DNA from: Lachnospiraceae bacterium | GTDB lineage: Bacteria > Bacillota > Clostridia > Lachnospirales > Lachnospiraceae | Length of the DNA stretch: 50,757 nt | Reading direction: 5' to 3' | NCBI GenBank assembly: GCA_017469405.1 | Contig: JAFUGL010000075.1 | Coordinates: 1 to 50,757 of the forward strand | Shown here: one piece after another, positions 15,171-23,198 of the stretch | Numbering within the stretch: the first letter of the stretch is position 1 | How the letters are laid out: each line of letters opens with the position of its first letter | The notes under the pieces: model-generated | Seen by the model: only the letters and a program-made list of their open reading frames with translations | What the model was told of the DNA's origin: nothing | Databases searched by the model: none | Position numbers and translations under genes: made by a program

Positions 15171-16571
15171 ATGGATAATAATAATCAATACCAAAATAAT
15201 CAGGGATTTAATCAAGGGGGACAGAATTATCCTGCAAACGGACAGCAAAACAATACGCAGCCGTTTAATCAACAGCAGTATAATGCAGCTCAAAATGCCG
15301 CACAGCAACAGTATTATCAGCAGCAATATGAGATGCAACAGCAGGCACAGCAGCAGTATTATCAGCAGCAGGCAGGACGAGAAAATACATATAATTCACC
15401 TGCTCAAGGGTATGTGCCGGCAGATGCCACTAATCAAAATAATTATAAGAACAACGGGAATTCCGGAAGCGGTTCTGCGAACGGTGGAAACGGCGGTAAG
15501 AAAAAGACCGGTCTTATCATAGGTATAATAGCAGCGGTTGCGGTTATTGCTGCAATTATCATTGTTATAGTTGTGTTAAAAAATAAGAAGGACGACAAGA
15601 AGGATAGTGATGACAAAAAGACAACTGAGGCTACAACCGATGTAAATGATACAGAAGAGGCAACTACAGAAGCCTTGTCTACCGAGGAGATAACAGAAGA
15701 GGCAACTACAGAAGAAGCTTCGGGTGAACGTTATTATAAGCTTATAAATATCATTAATGACAAGGATACTGATTATGTAGCCCTTTTGGAGGACTTAAAT
15801 AATGAAGGCAAGTATAATTTCGGTGTGTTTAATTATGATGATCATACCGGTTATATAGTTGTTGCGGGGGCTATACTGGGTTCGGAATTCACCTTTGATG
15901 ATACATCTATCACTATGGATGGTGAAAAGTCGGATATGGTTATAGATGGTGATAATCTTTCGATAAATTTATCCGGTGAAACCCTGGAATTTGTAAGTAT
16001 TTCTTATGACGAATTTGCAGTAATGTATGAAGCTTATAACAGTGGTAGCGATTATATATATTTTTCAAGCAGAGATATCATACCGGAGGATACTGTGGTT
16101 CCTTTTCAAAATGTAAGTGTAACTATCCCGGGAGGATATCAGACAATTGGTTATATAGATACATCAGACGAATATATGGATCACCTTAATCTGCAGTATG
16201 TAGATGAAAATGCTGGTTGTGTTGTGGAATATTATTTAGAAAAGTACACATATTGGCATCTTGATGAAAATTCCATCGAATATTATGCCGGTGAAGAGGG
16301 CATAGAATGGACTGATACCGATATACAGCTTGATAACGGAATGATAATCAATTATGCACGCAGAGAAGAAAGCGATAACATGTATATGACTAATGCTGCG
16401 CTTGATGATTATGAAGCGGGAATAAAATACAGTAATGGTATAAGTTTTGTCGGTTTTATGGAATGTGATGGCAAAGTATATAGAATAAGTATCACTATTG
16501 ATTCTGATTTTTATGGAGAAGAAACAGAAAATGTTCTTATGGGATTGCTTAACGGTATTAATAAAAGATAA
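15171..16571 (+). CDS. Array protein 1: Gln/Asn-rich tail, TM anchor, Thr/Glu linker, ectodomain A plus unique domain
   Basis: 466 residues. Residues 1-107 are low complexity, rich in Gln, Asn, Tyr (QQYYQQQYEMQQQ). 'GGKKKTGLIIGIIAAVAVIA' starts the only membrane segment (about 113-138), closed by KNKKDDKK. There is no signal peptide, so the Gln-rich part should be cytoplasmic and the rest outside. An acidic Thr/Glu linker (ATTE units) leads to domain A (about 186-290, 'ERYYKL...YNFGVF...GYIVV'), shared with array proteins 2 and 4. The final 175 residues (VTIPGGYQTIGYID...) are unique here. No sortase motif is seen. AAAGGAG precedes the ATG. Function unknown; an envelope sensor or stress protein is a guess. 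Confidence 0.88.
   Translation: MDNNNQYQNNQGFNQGGQNYPANGQQNNTQPFNQQQYNAAQNAAQQQYYQQQYEMQQQAQQQYYQQQAGRENTYNSPAQGYVPADATNQNNYKNNGNSGSGSANGGNGGKKKTGLIIGIIAAVAVIAAIIIVIVVLKNKKDDKKDSDDKKTTEATTDVNDTEEATTEALSTEEITEEATTEEASGERYYKLINIINDKDTDYVALLEDLNNEGKYNFGVFNYDDHTGYIVVAGAILGSEFTFDDTSITMDGEKSDMVIDGDNLSINLSGETLEFVSISYDEFAVMYEAYNSGSDYIYFSSRDIIPEDTVVPFQNVSVTIPGGYQTIGYIDTSDEYMDHLNLQYVDENAGCVVEYYLEKYTYWHLDENSIEYYAGEEGIEWTDTDIQLDNGMIINYARREESDNMYMTNAALDDYEAGIKYSNGISFVGFMECDGKVYRISITIDSDFYGEETENVLMGLLNGINKR
15177..15281 (+). repeat. 105-base block duplicated at 16600-16704
   Basis: The 5' coding ends of array genes 1 and 2 are identical over 105 bases with a single mismatch (CAGCCG versus CAACCG), while the rest of the genes is much more diverged. 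This points to recent gene conversion or recombination between neighbours. Confidence 0.85.
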
Positions 16572-16596
16572 CAAAATATAAAAAAGGAGTGTTTGA

Positions 16597-17667
16597 ATGG
16601 ATAATAATCAATACCAAAATAATCAGGGATTTAATCAAGGGGGACAGAATTATCCTGCAAACGGACAGCAAAACAATACGCAACCGTTTAATCAACAGCA
16701 GTATGATGCGCAGCAGCAATATTACAGGCAGCAATATGAGATGCAGCAGCAGTATTATAAGCAGGAGTATGAAAAGCAGCAAGCCCAGCAGGCTGCAAAT
16801 GCAGGTCAGAATTTTAATCAACAGGCTGCATATGGCGGACAGTACGACAATCAACAGGCTGCATATGGCGGACAGTATGACAATCAACAGTCATACAGTC
16901 AAGGTCAATATAATCAACCTCAGTATAATCAGCAACAGGATATGAACTATCAAAATGTCGGATATACAAATTCTACACCAAACAACATGGATAATTATGA
17001 CAATGGTGGCTACGATGGAAATAACGGCAACGGTGGAAAGAAGAAAACCGGTCTTATAATAGGCATTATTGCTGCAGTTGTTGTTATAGTTGCTGCAATT
17101 GTTATAGTTTTGGTTGTTAAAAATAAGAAATCGGATGATAAGGATAAGGATGATAGCAAGAATGCAACTACAACCGAGGCTGTTTCAACAGAAGTTACAA
17201 CGGAGTTGACAACCGAAGAAACAACCGAAGCAACTACTGAAGCGACTACTGAAGCAACTACAGAGGCAACAACCGAAGCAACTACAGAGGCGACAACTGA
17301 AGCGACTTCAGAGGAAGCTCCAGCCAATATGCGTTACTACAGGATTACAGATATTGATGACGGTTCCGGACAGGATTATGCAAGTATGCTTGAAAACTAT
17401 TATAATGCCGGAGATTATTCGTTTGCTGTATTTGATGATAATACCAATACAGGATATTTTGTAATAAGAATGTCAGATGCAGGAACCTTTGTATTTGATG
17501 ATGCTACATTGACTACTGATGATTATGAGGACGATGTGTATGATTTAATCTTTGAAGGAAACACTCTTACTATGAAGCAGGGCAATTATTTTATTAAGAT
17601 GGAACTTGTGACATATGATGAATTTAAAATGATGAATGATGCGTATGAAAGCTCAGGCAGCAACTAA
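16597..17667 (+). CDS. Array protein 2: Gln/Asn-rich tail, TM anchor, long Thr-Glu repeat, domain A
   Basis: 356 residues. The 145-residue cytoplasmic tail is Gln/Asn/Tyr-rich, with two copies of 'AAYGGQYDNQQ'. The KKKTGLIIGIIAAVVVIVAA anchor covers about 149-176, then KNKK and a Lys/Asp stretch. Residues about 190-245 are an ATTE repeat tract, and domain A (about 246-350) ends the protein. This is the minimal form of the family: tail, anchor, linker and domain A only. It begins 25 bases after array gene 1 with AAAAGGAGTG ahead of the ATG, so the two are co-transcribed. Its first 105 bases nearly equal those of gene 1. Confidence 0.88.
   Translation: MDNNQYQNNQGFNQGGQNYPANGQQNNTQPFNQQQYDAQQQYYRQQYEMQQQYYKQEYEKQQAQQAANAGQNFNQQAAYGGQYDNQQAAYGGQYDNQQSYSQGQYNQPQYNQQQDMNYQNVGYTNSTPNNMDNYDNGGYDGNNGNGGKKKTGLIIGIIAAVVVIVAAIVIVLVVKNKKSDDKDKDDSKNATTTEAVSTEVTTELTTEETTEATTEATTEATTEATTEATTEATTEATSEEAPANMRYYRITDIDDGSGQDYASMLENYYNAGDYSFAVFDDNTNTGYFVIRMSDAGTFVFDDATLTTDDYEDDVYDLIFEGNTLTMKQGNYFIKMELVTYDEFKMMNDAYESSGSN
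16600..16704 (+). repeat. 105-base block duplicated at 15177-15281
   Basis: Partner of the block in array gene 1; one mismatch in 105 bases, covering codons 2-36 of array gene 2. Confidence 0.85.
17200..17305 (+). repeat. 12-base tandem repeat tract encoding TTEA units
   Basis: ACTGAAGCAACT-like 12-base units (codons for Thr-Thr-Glu-Ala) repeat about eight times with silent variation (ACC/ACT/ACA, GAA/GAG). The tract encodes the extracytoplasmic spacer of array protein 2; similar units occur at 33275-33375 in the YARHG gene. Confidence 0.8.
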
Positions 17668-17713
17668 GGTTTACAAAGGTTAGAGGGTAACATCTAAGCG
17701 GGAGGAATTCAAA

Positions 17714-19660
17714 ATGGATAGTAATAATCAAAATTATCAGGGCTACAATCAAGAGGGACAGGGATATCCTGCAAACGGACAGCCGTATAATGCACAGCAG
17801 AATAATCCTGCGCAGTATGATATGCAGCAGCAATACTATCAGCAGCAGTACAACGGGCAGCAGGCAGTAAACGGCGGAAACAATGCCGGAGGAAACGGTG
17901 GAAGTAACGGCGGAAAGAAGAAAACCGGACTTATCATCGGTATAATAGCCGCAGTTGTTGTTATCGTGGCTGCTATTATAATTGCTATAGTTGTTAAAAA
18001 CAAGAAGTCGGATAAGGATGATAATAAAGATAAAAAAACAACCGAGGCTGTTTCAACAGAAGATATAGCTACAACCGACGATGAAACAGAAGCAAAAACG
18101 GAGGAGGTAACTGAAGCTATACCGGATGATGATTGGATTCATATCAGCACGCCGGAGGAGTTTCAAAAAATTGCCGATAATCTGGACGGTAAATATGTTC
18201 TGGATGCGGATATCGATGATTGGATGAGCGGAAACAGCACTTCGTATACACCTATCGGAACACCGGATATGCCATTTACCGGAGAACTGGATGGAGCCGG
18301 TCATTCGATTTCAGGAACACTTTTATTTACCGGAAGTGATGAGGCTTGGGGATTCTTTGGCTGTAACGAGGGATATATCCATGATTTAACGATTTCTTAT
18401 GTGCAATGTGTTGAAATGGATAACCGTTACATCGATGCATGGGATACGGAGCATACCTATGCGTCTCTTGATACAGACGGACTTACGACTGAGACAACCA
18501 AATACTATTCTATACTTTGTGGAATTAACAGAGGAACCATAGAAAATATAACTTCAGATTATGGCGTTGATATGAACCTTTACCCAAATGATAACGAAAA
18601 GATATACATTGGATATGTCTGCGCATATAATGAGGGAACAATTTCAGGGGTTAATTTGTCAGGCTCGAACCTTTACTACCGTACTTTTGATAAGGATACA
18701 GCAGCAGATGTGGGATTAGTCTGCGGCTATCAGACAGCATCTGCAGTGCTTGATAATGTTACACTTGATTACTGTAACATCGATTTGGATAGCTTTGGTG
18801 AGTTTGTCGGAAATGTAGCACCTACAGTATATCTTGGAATGCTCATAGGTGAGGCAGAAGGCGGTACAACTGTCAGCAATATCGGTAACGTGAGCGGATG
18901 CTACGTGGATTCCGATTTTGTACTGTCGGATGCAGATCTTCGTATGGGTATTCTGATTGGATATGTTGTCGGTGATATCGTACTTTCGGATATTAATATG
19001 GATGATTCAAAGGTCCAGTTTGATGCCGATAGCGACTGGGAAGGTTATGCTCCTTCCAACAACACATCGGTTAGCGGCGGTATAATCGCTTGGGCAGATG
19101 GAAATGTAACGGTTTCCAATATACAGATAAATAATTCTTATACTCATGTGACACGCCGAGAGGGCGGCAATCCCGAATCATCCTATGCGGGTATGATTGT
19201 AGGCTATTGCGGAGGTGATCTTGCGGCTGAAAACGTGAGTATAGAAGGCGATTCATATACTCATGCTGATGTAGAGCAGGGCGATGCTTACGCAGGAGGA
19301 CTTTGTGGTTACTGTGGAGGATCTGCAGATGTGGAAAGCAGTCTGTTTAGCTTGAACCTTAACTCCTGGTTTAGCGGAGGTACCTTGTATGAAGCTAATG
19401 CAATCGGTTATGTCGGTGGTGATGCTGCATTCAATAACGTTGAGGCAAACTGTGGAACACCTGAATTTGAAGGTATGACTACTTCACATTCTTTTCCTGT
19501 TACATCAGGAAGAACCTATTATCTTGCCGCTTTGGCAGGCTGCGCCGTGGGAAATGTAACGGTTGATGGCTGTGTGATAGATGTTGAATACAATCTGACG
19601 GGTGGCGGAGCGATACTTCACGGTGCTGAAGATACCGACGGATTTTACAATAACCCTTGA
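17714..19660 (+). CDS. Array protein 3: Gln/Asn-rich tail, TM anchor, GLUG-type beta-helix ectodomain
   Basis: 648 residues. A short cytoplasmic tail (1-68; 'AQYDMQQQYYQQQYNGQQ') precedes the common anchor (about 71-98) and a Thr/Glu linker. From about residue 139 the ectodomain differs from all other members. 'YVLDADIDDW...YTPIG...FTGELDGAGHSI' is the standard opening of GLUG-motif proteins. It is followed by repeated 'GFFGCNEGYIHDLTIS', 'GILIGYVVGDIVLSDINM' and 'GMIVGYCGGDLAAENVSI' units predicted to coil into a right-handed beta-helix. Such domains are adhesin- or polysaccharide-related in other bacteria. GGGAGGA precedes the ATG. It is the third gene of the transcript from 15171 and ends before a 227-base intergenic region. 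Confidence 0.88.
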   Translation: MDSNNQNYQGYNQEGQGYPANGQPYNAQQNNPAQYDMQQQYYQQQYNGQQAVNGGNNAGGNGGSNGGKKKTGLIIGIIAAVVVIVAAIIIAIVVKNKKSDKDDNKDKKTTEAVSTEDIATTDDETEAKTEEVTEAIPDDDWIHISTPEEFQKIADNLDGKYVLDADIDDWMSGNSTSYTPIGTPDMPFTGELDGAGHSISGTLLFTGSDEAWGFFGCNEGYIHDLTISYVQCVEMDNRYIDAWDTEHTYASLDTDGLTTETTKYYSILCGINRGTIENITSDYGVDMNLYPNDNEKIYIGYVCAYNEGTISGVNLSGSNLYYRTFDKDTAADVGLVCGYQTASAVLDNVTLDYCNIDLDSFGEFVGNVAPTVYLGMLIGEAEGGTTVSNIGNVSGCYVDSDFVLSDADLRMGILIGYVVGDIVLSDINMDDSKVQFDADSDWEGYAPSNNTSVSGGIIAWADGNVTVSNIQINNSYTHVTRREGGNPESSYAGMIVGYCGGDLAAENVSIEGDSYTHADVEQGDAYAGGLCGYCGGSADVESSLFSLNLNSWFSGGTLYEANAIGYVGGDAAFNNVEANCGTPEFEGMTTSHSFPVTSGRTYYLAALAGCAVGNVTVDGCVIDVEYNLTGGGAILHGAEDTDGFYNNP

Positions 19661-19735
19661 TCAAAGATGATAGTTATATATTAACAGGGCTTATTTACGT
19701 AAATTTACTCAAAAATTGAACTAATAAAAGAAAAA

Positions 19736-19753
19736 ATGTCGTATTTACGACGT
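19736..19753. promoter_or_regulatory. Operator candidate O2 / possible terminator
   Basis: ATGTCGTA-TT-TACGACGT, a palindrome with one mismatch and the same consensus as O1 (15045-15062). It is flanked by A-run and T-run, so as RNA it could also terminate array gene 3. The identical 16-base distance to TACAnnTGTA at both sites favours a shared regulatory role. Confidence 0.6.
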
Positions 19754-19769
19754 TTTTTTTTGAAATTGA

Positions 19770-19779
19770 TACATTTGTA
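19770..19779. promoter_or_regulatory. Second conserved palindrome (TACATTTGTA)
   Basis: TACATTTGTA, 16 bases after O2, in the context TTGATACATTTGTACTATT. It matches the corresponding site at 15079-15088. Confidence 0.5.
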
Positions 19780-19887
19780 CTATTGGAAGATTAGATTCAG
19801 TATATTAATATAACGTATTATATTATGCCCATTTTCATTCAGACAATTAAAAGAATTGCTTTTAATAAATGGCTAAGGAGATTCAGG

Positions 19888-21774
19888 ATGGATAATAATC
19901 AGAATTTTAATCAAAACCAGCAAAACTATGTTGCAGGACAGTACAATGTACAGCAGCAATATGATGCACAACAGCAGATGGCATCACAGCAGCAATATGA
20001 CGCACAACAGCAGATGGCATCACAGCAGCAATATGACGCACAACAGCAGATGGCATCACAGCAGCAGTATGACGTACAGCAGCAGTATGACGCACAACAA
20101 CAATATTACCGACAACAGTATGAGATGCAGCAACAGTACTACCAGCAGCTGTATGAACAGCAGCAACAGCAAAATCAACAGCAGTATGATGCAGCTCAAA
20201 ATGCCGCACAGCAGCAGTACTATCAGCAGCAATACGAGAATCAACAGCAAGCACAGCAACAGGTACAACAGCCAACAGATGCCGATAATCAAAATAATTA
20301 TCAGAGCAATAAAAATTCAGGAAACGGTTCCAAAAATGGTGGAAACGGCGGTAAGAAAAAGACCGGTCTTATAATAGGTATAATTGCAGCGGTAGTTATA
20401 TTGGTTGCTGTAATTATTACAATCGTTGTTGTGAAAAATAAGAAGAAAGATAAGGACGATAAGAAAAACGATAAAACCACAGAAGCTTCTTCTACAGAGG
20501 ATACGGATACGACTGAAGAGGATACAACAGAGGAAGCAGTATCAAATGAGAGATATTTCTCTTTAAGTCGTGCTTATGACAAGGATGGAAATGATTACAC
20601 TGAGATATTTTTAGATTACGAACAGTCCGGAATGCATTCTTTTGTTTATCTTAATACCGATTCGTATACAGGATATGTCTATATGTCAGGTGATTATGTT
20701 ACAGATATAGATAGTGCAGAGTTTGATGCAGATGAGACATATCTGATATGTGATGATTTTAGTATTATTCTTAAGGACGATAAGATTACATTTTCGGATA
20801 ATGCAGGCGAGATGATTCTTGAGTTTACCGAGATATCTGCCGAGGAGTATGCCGTAATTGATGCGGATACATTTGGCGGTTCCGGCGGCTCAGGTGGCGG
20901 AGAGACGATTCAGACAGGTGAGTATGATTATGTTCCTGATAATCCTATCATCTATGATGATGACGTGTTGACAATTGAGATCGCCAATATCCATAAGTAT
21001 GAACCGGATGAGCATTACAAGGAAGATGCGCTTTACAGATGGGATCTCAAAATAACCAACAACAGGAAAAAGGGCGGTATCTATGTTGATTTCATGGATA
21101 TGCAGTATAACAATGTTGTTATAGGCGGAAGACATCTTAATAATGATGCGCCTATAGGAGTCGGACAGACAAGAGAGATATCCCTTTCATGGCTCGAGTT
21201 TATTGACAACTATAGATACTTTGGTGATGCGGCATCCTGTAAATTTACTTTGCATGTCGAGGATGATGACTATAATGACTTGTATGATAAGCCGATTGAG
21301 TTCTATGCCAACGGAGTGGAAAATGATGCAAGTGCTGTTCCTGATCTTTCAGCCTATACTCCGTTTTTGGAATACGAGGGTATGAGATTCTATATAACTG
21401 ACACTTATCTTGACGAAGATGATTATATAATGATGGAAGGCTTTTTGGTAAATGATTCGGATGTTTTTTATTATCTTGAAGCATGTTATAATGATGACAT
21501 ATATGTAAACGGAGTTGCATTTGAAAGAGCAGACAGGATACATATGGGTGTATCTCCTCATACAACGTCTTATTTTCAGGGATGGATAAAAATGGAGGAT
21601 GAATATGGACCTGAGAACGGCTTTAATATAAGTATTCCGTATACAATTCGTGATTATGATACATATGATGAAATTGTACCTGAACAGCAGTACAGCTTCT
21701 CAATGCCGTACAAAAAGGAAGAGGCTGAAGAACCTGAGGATATTTATGAAGAGTATGATATAAGTGATTGGTAA
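19888..21774 (+). CDS. Array protein 4: long Gln-rich tail, TM anchor, domains A and B
   Basis: 628 residues from the ATG at 19888 (AAGGAG 7 bases upstream; the ATG at 19825 lies in the leader without an SD). The 150-residue tail is the most Gln-rich of the family, with three 12-residue repeats 'QQYDAQQQMASQ'. The common anchor covers about 156-184. Domain A (about 221-325, 'ERYFSLSRAYDKDG') is followed by a Gly/Ser hinge (GGSGGSGGG). Domain B (about 343-575: 'DYVPDNPIIYDDDVLTIEI', 'YRWDLKITNN', 'FYITDTYLDEDD', 'SYFQGWIKM') comes next, then an acidic C-terminus. Domain B is shared with array protein 5. It starts a second transcript preceded by O2. Confidence 0.88.
   Translation: MDNNQNFNQNQQNYVAGQYNVQQQYDAQQQMASQQQYDAQQQMASQQQYDAQQQMASQQQYDVQQQYDAQQQYYRQQYEMQQQYYQQLYEQQQQQNQQQYDAAQNAAQQQYYQQQYENQQQAQQQVQQPTDADNQNNYQSNKNSGNGSKNGGNGGKKKTGLIIGIIAAVVILVAVIITIVVVKNKKKDKDDKKNDKTTEASSTEDTDTTEEDTTEEAVSNERYFSLSRAYDKDGNDYTEIFLDYEQSGMHSFVYLNTDSYTGYVYMSGDYVTDIDSAEFDADETYLICDDFSIILKDDKITFSDNAGEMILEFTEISAEEYAVIDADTFGGSGGSGGGETIQTGEYDYVPDNPIIYDDDVLTIEIANIHKYEPDEHYKEDALYRWDLKITNNRKKGGIYVDFMDMQYNNVVIGGRHLNNDAPIGVGQTREISLSWLEFIDNYRYFGDAASCKFTLHVEDDDYNDLYDKPIEFYANGVENDASAVPDLSAYTPFLEYEGMRFYITDTYLDEDDYIMMEGFLVNDSDVFYYLEACYNDDIYVNGVAFERADRIHMGVSPHTTSYFQGWIKMEDEYGPENGFNISIPYTIRDYDTYDEIVPEQQYSFSMPYKKEEAEEPEDIYEEYDISDW
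19951..20058 (+). repeat. Three tandem 36-base repeats in array gene 4
   Basis: CAGCAGCAATATGAYGCACA followed by ACAGCAGATGGCATCA, repeated three times with one silent difference, encoding QQYDAQQQMASQ. It is a recent slippage-type expansion in the cytoplasmic tail. Confidence 0.9.
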
Positions 21775-21800
21775 AATATAAAGCAGGGGGCACATGGGAG

Positions 21801-23174
21801 ATGGATAATAACAATCAGCAAAATAATATGCAGCAGCAGTACTATCAGCAGCAGTATGATGCCGCTCAAAATGCCGCACAGCAGCAGTATTATCAGCAGC
21901 AGTATGAGATGCAACAGCAGTACTATCAGCAGCAGTATGAGATGCAACAGCAAAATTACAGTCAGCCGTCAGGTGGAAATTATATGACACCGGCAGGTAA
22001 CGGAGCTTCATCCGGTTCTTCAAACGGTGGAAACGGTGGTAAGAAGAAAACCGGTCTTATCATCGGAATTATAATTGCGATTTTGGCTGTGATAGCTGTA
22101 GTTGTAATAATAGTTGTTGCTAAAAATAAAAAATCAGAGGACTCTGATAAGAAGTCCAAGACTACTACCGAGAGTGAGATAACCGAGGCAAAGGACACCG
22201 ATGACGGAACTACTGAGGGTGATATAGTTATTGAAGATACAGTGACAGAGGAAGCAGATACTTCTACCGAGGAAGCCATTGATGATGTAAATCATGATCC
22301 GTCTGTCGGAACTGATTATGTACCGGAGAATCCTATAATAGTTGATAATGAAGTTATGACAATTGAGATAGTTAATATTCACCATCCACAGCCGGGAGAG
22401 GATTTTGAAGATGCCCGCTACAGATGGGATTTGAAGGTAACCAACAACAGGGCAAAGGGCGGCATCTGGGTTAATTTCTATTTTGTAAGATATAACGGTG
22501 TTGAGATCGGAAGAAAAGCACTTACACCGCAGTCACGTGTAGCAAAAGGGCAGACCAGAGAGGTTTCTATAATCTGGCTGGATGACCACAACTGGGATTA
22601 TGATTATACAGGTTTTTCAGAGGAACCGTCGAGCTTGGAGTTTTACGCAGAAGCAGAGGATGAGGACTATAATTTTATTATCGGAGAAGATGTTGCATTT
22701 TACCCTAACGGACAGGAAAATGCTGTAAGCGATGTGCCTGATCTGTCAGGGCTCACACCTATGATTGATTACAACGGTGTAAAATTTTATATAACAAGAG
22801 TCAATACTCAGGAAGAAGATGATGATACAATCTGCATAAAGGGTTTTGTAGTTAATGATTCAGATATTGGTTATGATTTTAACTGCTGGGGTGACGAGGT
22901 TGAGGTTAACGGAAACGGAGCATTTGGAAATTCTTTAGGCTTTGATTTATATCCGAATTCGGTACATTATTTCCAGGGGTGGATGGATTTGCCGGAAGGC
23001 AATTATGTCTACGACGGAGAAGATGTGGAAATCGGTATGCAGTATGAAATGACGGAATGCTTTATGGATATAGGCCGGATATGGACAAATCGTGATAACC
23101 CTTATCCGGTTGTAGAGGGAACGATGTTTAAGTGCATTGCTCCTGCAATAAAAACAAGTACTCATATGTACTAA
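21801..23174 (+). CDS. Array protein 5: Gln-rich tail, TM anchor, domain B
   Basis: 457 residues. A 78-residue Gln/Tyr-rich tail (QQYYQQQYEMQQ units) precedes the anchor 'KKKTGLIIGIIIAILAVIAV' (about 81-109) and a Thr/Glu/Asp linker. Domain A is absent; domain B begins near residue 168 ('DYVPENPIIVDNEVMTIEI') and is clearly homologous to that of array protein 4 ('YRWDLKVTNNRAKGGIWVNF', 'HYFQGWMDLP'). The start at 21801 matches the MDNN opening of the other members; AGGGGG lies about 10 bases upstream. A TTG-initiated extension from 21768 is rejected. It follows array gene 4 after 26 bases, in the same transcript. Confidence 0.88.
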   Translation: MDNNNQQNNMQQQYYQQQYDAAQNAAQQQYYQQQYEMQQQYYQQQYEMQQQNYSQPSGGNYMTPAGNGASSGSSNGGNGGKKKTGLIIGIIIAILAVIAVVVIIVVAKNKKSEDSDKKSKTTTESEITEAKDTDDGTTEGDIVIEDTVTEEADTSTEEAIDDVNHDPSVGTDYVPENPIIVDNEVMTIEIVNIHHPQPGEDFEDARYRWDLKVTNNRAKGGIWVNFYFVRYNGVEIGRKALTPQSRVAKGQTREVSIIWLDDHNWDYDYTGFSEEPSSLEFYAEAEDEDYNFIIGEDVAFYPNGQENAVSDVPDLSGLTPMIDYNGVKFYITRVNTQEEDDDTICIKGFVVNDSDIGYDFNCWGDEVEVNGNGAFGNSLGFDLYPNSVHYFQGWMDLPEGNYVYDGEDVEIGMQYEMTECFMDIGRIWTNRDNPYPVVEGTMFKCIAPAIKTSTHMY

Positions 23175-23198
23175 ATATAATCAGAAAGGAATCTGCTT

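Noticed and set aside
17010-17327. Minus-strand ORF of Val-Ala-Ser repeats
   Set aside because: It is the mirror of the ATTE repeat tract in array gene 2, with no ribosome site; an artefact of repeat periodicity.
15171-23174. Array proteins as sortase-anchored surface proteins
   Set aside because: No LPxTG-like motif with hydrophobic C-terminus and no N-terminal signal peptide; the single membrane segment is internal.
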